Made by a program: the position numbers and the translations under genes. The notes under the pieces were generated by a model. That model worked only from the letters and a program-made list of their open reading frames with translations, was not told the DNA's origin and did not search any database. Of a stretch of 64,000 nucleotides of DNA, positions 56,701 to 63,000 are shown piece by piece (position 1 is the stretch's first letter; every line of letters begins with the position of its first letter). This stretch comes from Symsagittifera roscoffensis (Eukaryota; Xenacoelomorpha; Acoela; Convolutidae). The stretch is taken from contig NC_087062.1 of NCBI RefSeq assembly GCF_963678635.1, positions 29,724,833 through 29,788,832 on the forward strand. The letters run 5' to 3'.

Positions 56701-59534
56701 CATCTTCAGGGACGTACAATCTGGAAACACAAGAGGTACGAGGTGGTGAAGAGCTTGAGAAAATAGCAGTTTCAAGAAAACCACTAAGGGAACTATCGTG
56801 CAACTCGAACGTCAGAACGAATCTGGTACCAGAAGACGACATGAAAATCGTGAAAAGGATGATATGTGTGAAGCTGAGTGATGACACCCACAACCCTGGT
56901 GAAATGAATGGACAGATCATGGCGCTAAAGGAGCACGTTAAGGCGAGATACAGGCTGTCTGACCTAATAAGGGCCCAGAAGAATGACAAAATGACAAGTA
57001 ACCTCTCCAAATGGATCCATTCGGGAGTCAAGGAGAAGGGGGAACTTGAGGAAGACAGCTACAAGATCTTGAGCCAGTTCTACAAGGAAAAGAGAGATTT
57101 ACTTTATCACACAGCTGAAGGGGTGGTAGCGTGCAAGAGAAGAGATGAGGAAAAAATATTACACAAACACAACCTCATCATACTACCACAATTGTACCAA
57201 ACGGAGGTGCTTTTCAGATCACACGACCAGATGGGCCACCAGGGGATAGATAAAGTACAACAAAGGATACTTCACAGGTTTGATTGGCCGGGAATGAGAA
57301 AAGCTTGCGAGAGATGGGTGAATGCCTGCCTAGCATGCCTTCAAGTAAAAGACCCAAGGAAGATGAAGTTTCCCCTCAAGTCTGTCGAGAGTTCAGAATT
57401 CAATGAAGTGGTGCAGATAGACCATCAGAAAATCTGCATGACGGAGTCGGGTTATAACCAAATACTAGTTATAATAGATCACTTCACCAAGTTGGCGGAA
57501 GCGGTTCCGTGCCAGACAGCCTCGGCAGAGGAGACATGTGATCACCTGATAACGCATTGGATATCGCGATATGGTTGTCCAATGACTTTCCAGTCAGACA
57601 ACGGCAAGGCTTTTGTGGGGGACTTGACAAAAGAATTGATGAAGAGATCACACATTGCTCAAGCGCACTCGACGACCTATCATCCACAGACCAATGGGTT
57701 GGTAGAGAGACAGAACAGGACACTGGTCAACATGCTCAGGGTGTACTGCTCGAGATACATGACGGACTGGGACAAATACCTGCCACAGGTAGTAGGAGCC
57801 TATAATAGTACTCAGCACTCAACGACGGGTATCAGTCCTTTCATGATGTTGACAGGCAGGGAAAGGGCAATGCCTATAACATTCTTTTACCCGGAGTACG
57901 AGGGGAAGAGGACGTCACCTCAAGCATACGTGAAGGAAGCGATCAAAAGACAACAAGAGCTAAACGAGCTATGTCGGAGAAACACGGCGCAAGCGCAAAT
58001 GAGGCAACGCAAGAAATATGACGAAAAGATACTAAGAGCAAAGCCATACGAAGTGGGCCAATACGTGTGGGTCTTCCAAAATGTCATACCGCCCAAGGGA
58101 ACAAAGAAACTACTCAAGAAATGGAGAGGACCGTTCATGATTACGGAAGTACATCAACAAGGACGGTTCTATCGCTTGAGTACAGGGCGAGCAGCACATT
58201 ACGAAAATCTGAAGCCTCATGTCCCGTCCCCGGAGGACTGGTGCCTACCAAGAGACATGGAAGGTCTTGAGTACCTGGTGGTGGAACCAGCGTGCGAAGT
58301 GAATGAGAAAGGCACCAGAGAGAAAAATGATGGTAATGAGAACTTGAGTTTGGACGACAACGAAAAGATAGAAGTGGAGTCGGATGCAGGTTCATTTGTA
58401 GAAGAAGACTGGAACGACCCAGAGCAAAACGAGGTACCGAAGTGGATGGAGCCGGATCGACCAACACCACCGGAAACCAGGACTGGCAATCGTAAACGCA
58501 CAGGCATGAGGTACAATAGGTACGGGGATGACTTCTTGATCGATAAGATACAGCCAGACAAGTTGGGCGATGAACTACTAAGCGCAGGCGAACTGGAAGC
58601 CGGAGAGGAATGGCAGGTCATTGACGATGGTGGACATTATCCGCAGGATGATTACTCGACGCCAGAATTGGAGACGGATCTCGAGCAGAGTGAAATAGAA
58701 AGGAGGGAGAACACGAACTTGAGGATTCTAGAGTGGATGCGTGATATCAAGGACGAGAGCCACGAAGGACAAAGCATTCAGCAAGTCGATATATCCGCAG
58801 CAAATTACATGAAGACAGAGGACCCTCTTTTCGGATGGACAGCAACAGACAGGCCACTGGACATCCCTAAGGACAATTCAGACCCGACTACATCGACGGG
58901 GACGTCGATAAATATTTTTGTCCGGGGAGTGGGGGTAGGACTTACCCACACCGAAAATTTGATGATAAAGAAGCTCAAGGAAGTGAGGGAAACAAGCGGA
59001 TTGGAACTGGAGGAAGAAGAACCAGAGCCTACCATAGGAAGGAATTTCAAAACGAAATTCGAAATACCCAATGAATACTCAGAGAACATCATGATAACAG
59101 ATAGCGACTTCATCCTGTCAAACAGGACCAGCGCGATCTGCATCACGGCGGATATGAGTTTCAAATCAAGATTGGAGGCTGACTTCAAAAGAGAGTACCA
59201 GAACGTAGAGTTTCTGTTCAGACAGAGGCCAGGACTGGGAGGCATAGCAGCGCTTCCACCGTCAGTGGCACAAGTCCCGGGCAAATACCTCTGCTTCCTA
59301 GTAACGAGAGTCAACGACAGAAACACAATTGATCCCGAACACGTGATATTGGCACTGACAAGACTACGTGACTTCATGATTGAAAGAGGAATAGTGGAGG
59401 TCTCGATGCCGGTGTACGACCCAAATAGGGGCAAACTGAGCTCGAGGGAATTGTACGCTATCCTACATGTGGTCTTTGCAGAAACCGAGATAATGGTGCA
59501 TCTTCACAAGAAGTACTACTTGAGCATCGCCTGA
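50724..59534 (+). CDS. Giant Gag-Pol polyprotein of a Ty3/gypsy-type element with C-terminal macro-like domain (2936 aa)
   Basis: This single intact frame has an in-frame TAA at 50715 that fixes the ATG. Order: charged N-terminus; coiled coil about 200-310; capsid-like region about 430-590; CCHC knuckles C632-C645 and C684-C697; a second coil about 770-830; an unassigned ordered region about 855-970; protease D991-T-G-A. RT follows with D1412 (TLDLGSAFWQ) and Y1477-V-D-D. RNase H has D1627, then an unusual charged insert of about 350 residues. Integrase has H2167/H2172/C2202/C2205 and D2233, D2292, E2328 (35 residues between the last two), then G2469-P-F. An acidic linker leads to a macro-domain-like end (about 2773-2936). 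Every catalytic residue checked is present and there is no stop, so the protein could be functional. Typical Gag-Pol is about half this length. Base composition is clearly richer in GC than the flanks. Confidence 0.93.
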   Translation: MMRRSRVPVLEKRSGGSNMKYNSSLRGTTSTGPKITKKNFSVNMVSTRSGTESKTREDVGEKQVEPTIEIDLETPDQSVDEVEKRTTESTPMPHVEDQSPKTVEFSRIDALEDTTGNTRETVKNDSQVKKTSFTDKLAMMVGFKAKENVTEEPKTERARTFGTVSTKATEAGQNEEQAKAEDTAEEKPTADHEETTIELGDLLAKLNQIDKRLKNSEEDREVIKKEIRYNKHEYLDSYFNLAKATEERLKEMSDKVEATNEEREKNIKTDMQQLKNRYDDVNSQLGSLERRMDTMSKSQAESSCAIQAKLDAILRGSTPQERPTTDRTQGTRVDFAEPQRNKRQSTPLPLTRDAISIAPTAAKTIMKNGTSNTTTAPGDSTANSNTGPDAMTWASTWEMMNRTLEAFATRNTDSSDRREGKTRKTFKKPKEFKDDSDGCIDTWVEVMRLHLEQDNLSDERQACTAILSNLEGTALKCVVAKKEEERDTADKIFEILLNRFGSGMKGHQAMMRFEKRRQRDDESIDRFLDDLESLRRRSDPEESTNRRNFSIASKFIDGVKSDDLRTMLATYYTLSKDSAPTPEEMRQKSREYMLMKPKKYSYSENRNTQGGGQPQRSSWYKPRDDMDKRRSCANCGSADHHVADCTTYKQGMKSLGYAPDEEDMSQMEEHEYYNGLIIKIGARCFFCNQEGHFRMDCPLFWEAVKDQNHPKHKLALAAVQNQRNRQNEFESRNSGAPNTELPTKTVKAVTHVSGALDSAAGSSLEINYEKAATEAIAKVKQDLAAKEIEQRLKLEIERQNFNEALTGSNSIPEARTGSTKTGNCNTVKMVTGKPFGISKIGARIMSIITVGGHEVTRNLSEPSDQTIMHIDVYADYLSGISPQTTSRALRALLTRGGSKSVRVDNRYTEAYGPHEVMLNIDGINIYTKTMITCDEDLIGQIYVGKEELKVRSIGHCAMLEEDAMHIGTEADVTGHVLDINGKKTQLRGLLDTGAVLSVIPIETWEKMGFDKGDLIDSRIRLSAANKGALRVLGRTPIIALNLGERNLWMSFIVVENLDESDQFILGRDFIRNFDVTIDLNNAMFRIRNPDRRYAIKPVNLIMANENKAPVFLSKRVRLKANEAAIVSLRMKNYNELSDNKQVCIVPNPNSQSAAVLGRSFSITKSGLCVSVLLNTLDIPITIQRGRKLGYALPVKTRYETIENSKQNEVVDCPNHRDKICILRRLQRIKDSSGLIKSLKSETDDGLSSCSNFPERPTLDEMQIDKPVLPEIEHLRGKLKDEQLEAIKDVLERNEEVFSRHKADIGCCNFVEHEIELEENAVPHREGARRMTPHKSDACRKEIETLLEYDMIEPSKSPWACGVVMAKKKGDQLRFCCDFRYLNSVTVKDAYPIPRIDESLSKLGDAKFFTTLDLGSAFWQVPLRKQDRDKTGFACELGLFQWKRMPFGLCNATATFQRLMAHALIGVTKKYGNLVMCYVDDVVIATPTLEDHIERLDEVFACMKRSGLKCKPSKCEILKDSIKYLGRMVDKHGIRPDPDAVEAVLTWKSPKTEHQLMSFLGFANYYREFIKGYADKVYPMQQLMRHKGKKFTWNNAAEESFQRIKKELCEAPVLGMPTEKGMYVLDTDASVVAISGILHQEQEWNGKTVLRPIAYGSKVLSDTEMKYGAPKAEMFAVVTFVEKYRAYLGSEPFKLRVDNRALSWLKTYSMDQSYIGRWIVRLDGYNMIIEHRTRDKHQNADSLSKKTEFYERQEQREADRPEIKDGFSFMDKETYDSLPLTRWLDKSGKPIEDHPELPKEPLEKTILKKNRGIPIGIMLKSKIVRETLKAKGYDLTQVEEGTVRIDENLMRLLEKLSDDKPVIQGKGQEAPELTILRREETVNNTDVSKGSITDSKEVVRSLVEKIPDKILEQTKVRDKKVTFREEVERLGLDQESGEWSRFMEEDETGEGKLSGEREEWDEDSDESSEDQDSLCMILAEEKIRQHDRELQTDPSSGTYNLETQEVRGGEELEKIAVSRKPLRELSCNSNVRTNLVPEDDMKIVKRMICVKLSDDTHNPGEMNGQIMALKEHVKARYRLSDLIRAQKNDKMTSNLSKWIHSGVKEKGELEEDSYKILSQFYKEKRDLLYHTAEGVVACKRRDEEKILHKHNLIILPQLYQTEVLFRSHDQMGHQGIDKVQQRILHRFDWPGMRKACERWVNACLACLQVKDPRKMKFPLKSVESSEFNEVVQIDHQKICMTESGYNQILVIIDHFTKLAEAVPCQTASAEETCDHLITHWISRYGCPMTFQSDNGKAFVGDLTKELMKRSHIAQAHSTTYHPQTNGLVERQNRTLVNMLRVYCSRYMTDWDKYLPQVVGAYNSTQHSTTGISPFMMLTGRERAMPITFFYPEYEGKRTSPQAYVKEAIKRQQELNELCRRNTAQAQMRQRKKYDEKILRAKPYEVGQYVWVFQNVIPPKGTKKLLKKWRGPFMITEVHQQGRFYRLSTGRAAHYENLKPHVPSPEDWCLPRDMEGLEYLVVEPACEVNEKGTREKNDGNENLSLDDNEKIEVESDAGSFVEEDWNDPEQNEVPKWMEPDRPTPPETRTGNRKRTGMRYNRYGDDFLIDKIQPDKLGDELLSAGELEAGEEWQVIDDGGHYPQDDYSTPELETDLEQSEIERRENTNLRILEWMRDIKDESHEGQSIQQVDISAANYMKTEDPLFGWTATDRPLDIPKDNSDPTTSTGTSINIFVRGVGVGLTHTENLMIKKLKEVRETSGLELEEEEPEPTIGRNFKTKFEIPNEYSENIMITDSDFILSNRTSAICITADMSFKSRLEADFKREYQNVEFLFRQRPGLGGIAALPPSVAQVPGKYLCFLVTRVNDRNTIDPEHVILALTRLRDFMIERGIVEVSMPVYDPNRGKLSSRELYAILHVVFAETEIMVHLHKKYYLSIA
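59040..59531 (+). other. Macro-domain-like C-terminus of the giant Gag-Pol (residues about 2773-2936)
   Basis: The last 160 or so residues read as alternating strands and helices of the macro fold: SAICITAD (2803-2810), a helix with F-K-R-E-Y, GLGGIAALPPSVAQ, KYLCFLVTR (2854-2862), helix LTRLRDFMIERGIVEVSMP, then Y-D-P-N-R-G-K-L (2898-2905), a helix and a final strand. This parallels the single-domain ADP-ribosyl hydrolase type (OARD1/Poa1 class) in strand order and in the A-x-C-I-x-x-D and V-x-x-x-S-M-P motifs. The G-x-G-x-D catalytic loop of the active class is not kept, so binding without hydrolysis is plausible. Recognition is by eye. Confidence 0.6.
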
Positions 59535-60040
59535 GTCGGGTACATGGAGGTATCAGGTCGGGTGTGAGGGAGGAGTCTTGAGTCAGGTACTGGGGTGCGG
59601 CGCAGGTAAAGGGATCTTAAGATGTGATTGGCATGACAATTGAATTTTAAAAGAAAGAATTGATGGTGCTAAAACATAAAATGAATCTGCATGTTCTTAA
59701 GGGAGATCCAATCAAATTGTTTTAAGTGATATGTGAATGATAAGATTTTAATCATATGGGTAGAAGGGGGGTCTCTAGGATAGGAACGTGACATACTAAG
59801 TTTTAATGAGCTCTATGTTTTCAGATCAAGTTTGAAAACAAAGTTGAATATCCAACTACACTCAAACGAGAAACAGAAAAAGAGAATCTTGATTGAACAC
59901 GCGACAATCCGGATCTACAGCAAGTGCTTGCAAGAGAAGATTTCTAGAGATTTCTTGAGTTGGTAAGGTAATTCTTGAGTTGGTAAGGTAATTCTTGAGC
60001 TGGTTGACGTCTATCTACACACATCCCGAAGTTATAAAGA
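59535..60040 (+). other. Spacer between the two ORFs of the giant element
   Basis: A 506 bp AT-richer stretch with stops in all frames. GAGTTGGTAAGGTAATTCTT is repeated directly at 59957-59996, and AAGTTTTAATGAGC is near 59800. The second ORF is offset by +2 from the first, so it would need its own mRNA (splicing), re-initiation or an internal entry site. Confidence 0.6.
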
Positions 60041-63000
60041 ATGGCAGACCGATTCTGGAACTCTATGCCCACGGCTCTGCAGAGGCCCACTCTTGACGAG
60101 CTGTACAGACGCTTGAGGGACCTGGACCACACCCAGATCGACGAGAGAATGGCGGTGATGCTGAATGCGATTCTCCAGTTGGAGGATCAGGGCGAGTGCA
60201 GGGAGTCTGCGACGGAGGCTGTCTTGATAGTCGGCTACACCACTGAGGGCATATCAAATCGAGCACAGACCAGATGGTTGTCTTGGAATGCGGATGGAGG
60301 AGTAAGGGGCTTTGACTTGGCAAGAAATCCTGGCCTGAGTAACAACACCGAACACGGCGCAGGAGAGTTCCCGCTACCGACGAGGCCAACAGCGAGATCC
60401 ACGGGCCAGAGCTCGAGTAAGGTGCCGTCGATGTCGCGAGCGCAACAGACGACCGAGGCATATCCGGAGCTGGGAGTCCTAAGGAAAGATCTTGAGAAGG
60501 CGCTGAAGGAAAGGAATAAAGCGAACCTCGATCGGGATCAGGCGAAGTTGGATAGGGAGAGGCTTCAGCTGGAGAGAGACCAGGCAGTCGACGAGCGGGA
60601 TCAGACGTTGAAATTACTTGAGATGCTAAGGGCGGAACATCAGCAGGAGCTAAAGGTGCGGGAGAACGCCGCGAATCGCGATCAACTAAAGTCGGAGTTG
60701 GAAAGGATAGAACAACGACAACGCGAGCTGGACGCACAAAAGGGAGCCAGGTCAAACGAACGAGTGGTGACAAGCTCAAGGCCAGAGTCGCGCATGGAGG
60801 TGGATGAAGCTCCCAGGGCTAGAGGACGGTTCAACCTTGACCGCGAGGCCAGGGAACACATGAGTGAAGGGTTGGAGGTCTGGATACCGAATGACGCGAC
60901 GCCCTCCTTGCGCAATCTAGAGACCCAACCTGTACGTCCTCTGATGGATGTGGTGTTACCAGGATACACACCAACCTCGACCTCGAGCGGTAGTCAGGTG
61001 AGTGGCGCCTCATCGCGCCTGAAGGAGCTGGGCGAGAAATTGCAGCAGCAGAGTCGTGAAAGAGCGACAAGGCCAGAGCTTCCACCGACTTGGAGGGAAC
61101 AGCCGGTCAGAAACGTCGTGATTGCGAGCTACAAGAAGGACACAGAGGGGAACTACCACAAGCATAGTCGGCTGGACTGGAATGCGGAACAGCAAGCCAG
61201 GAGGGAATGCTTCCACGACGCAGCCTGGGTGCAGTATCTAGCGCCACCTCGGGTGCCAGAGGGTGCGGTTCACCTGATTATAGGGGACAGCCTGGTGCGG
61301 GTGTTGACCCAGATCCGGTCGCATTGGCAGACGGGGGTCTTGAGTTTCGCTGGAGCTGCTACGCCACAGATGTTGGCAACTCTGGACATGCTAGGAATGA
61401 CCAAAGTTTACACAGTCACCTTGATGGTTGGGACCAACGACGTGTCGAGAGGAGAAGCAAGGAAAGTGACGAGGCTAGGCGACAAGATAAATTGCCTTCT
61501 TGAGGAGCTGAGGATCCAAATGGATCCCATCCTGTTGACGATATGCACGGTCCCCTATAACATGATGTTTGATCAACACTCCCTAGAGATGAACCAGAGG
61601 GTGCGGAGCCTGAACAAGGCGATCAGAGAAATACACCGAAACAGTGTGCTTCCTCTCAGGCTGTTAGACGTTGCAGAACGCATGGAGAACAAGGGATTCC
61701 CTGAAGACACCTCGAAAGATGGAATCCATTTCGATAGGCCAAGGGGAGCTGAGTGGCTGAACGATGTCTTCCAGGTTCACATAAACACGCTAGAAGCGGA
61801 CCTGCTGGAGACAGCCCAATTCACTTTAGGGCCACCTCCCAACCCACCATTCCTTGCCTCGAGGGCCTTGGCTGGTCGATTGGGAGCGAGAGTTGATACT
61901 AGAGATAGCTCGAGGAGCAATCAGACCCGATTGCAGAGTGCCACACCAATGGAGTCGGAGGAGGTAGAGTCATCAACACCTCCGACCTCGGCGATGTCCT
62001 CCGTGGTGGTGGCAGATGGCAGGAGAGAAAAGAAGTCTAGGGAGACTACCCGCTTGAGATATCCTGAGAAGGTGAAGGAACTGGATCTAGAGACTTTGGA
62101 ATGCAGACGAGAGTTGGCGGAAACCCTGGGGATTGAACGAGTGTCGCATGAGGACTTGAATAGACATCATTGCGTAGACTGGTTGAAAGCACACGAGGCG
62201 CATTTCTCGAGAACGAAGTTAATGGAGACTACAGACCTGACTGGAATTCCCACAAAAACGATCATGGGACCCATTAACTACAGGCCTCTTAAGCAGCTAG
62301 GGAGTCCTGGACTTATAGCAGAACCTCCCAAGCACCGAACTGGCATCGCCAGGATCAAGTTGGCAACCCCGGCGCAATTGAAGGTAGTAGACAAGCTGCT
62401 CAACCCGGGGGGGATGGAGTTGCCTGACGCTGCTTACGAAGGTCCAAGGCTGGCAGAGGATCCCAGGTACGGGAAGCCCTGTGGTGGCACCCAATTGGCC
62501 AAGACTCTGGCAGTTTATGATAGAGCAGATCCAGCTGCTGCAAGAGTGATCATTGTGGCGGGATCAGACTTCGAAGGAACGTCTCCCAAGTTGTTCTGGC
62601 CGGAGACTCTGGTATACTCTTTGCCAGGAGCCGAATTGAACCAGATGTTGACCCTAGTGGTGGCAATAAAGTCGGAGATGCCCTGTGAACCTGAGCTGTT
62701 ATTGTTTGCAGGAATGAATGACCACCTGCACGCGATGGGACTTCTTGAGCAACTGAAGGGCAAAGAGGTTCCGACATCAAAGAAGATATGGGAGGCTATT
62801 CAGGCTTTATTTGCGGCGATGAATGAGGTACAAGAGAACGTAGCCTCGAGATTTGGGTCCAAGACAAAGGTGGTGTTTACCACATCCCCAGGATACGCCA
62901 GCATGCCACCCGCCCTACAATTCGTGTATGCGGTCTTAATCTTGATAGCGGAAGGGAGTGAATGGCGGATTCTGATGGCAGCCCCCAATCGAGAGCTGGA

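Noticed and set aside
58067-58200. Chromodomain after the integrase of the giant element
   Set aside because: I see the G-P-F module and then an acidic linker, without the aromatic cage pattern of a chromodomain.
50857-59434. Many minus-strand frames opposite the giant Gag-Pol and the second ORF
   Set aside because: They are shadows of the plus-strand coding sequence; their proteins are low-complexity Ser/Leu-rich and contain no domains.
60041-60160. Second ORF of the giant element as a classical envelope glycoprotein
   Set aside because: There is no N-terminal signal peptide, the early part is a charged coiled coil, and the only hydrophobic segment lies near residue 1200; an SGNH-containing accessory or ORF1-type protein fits better.
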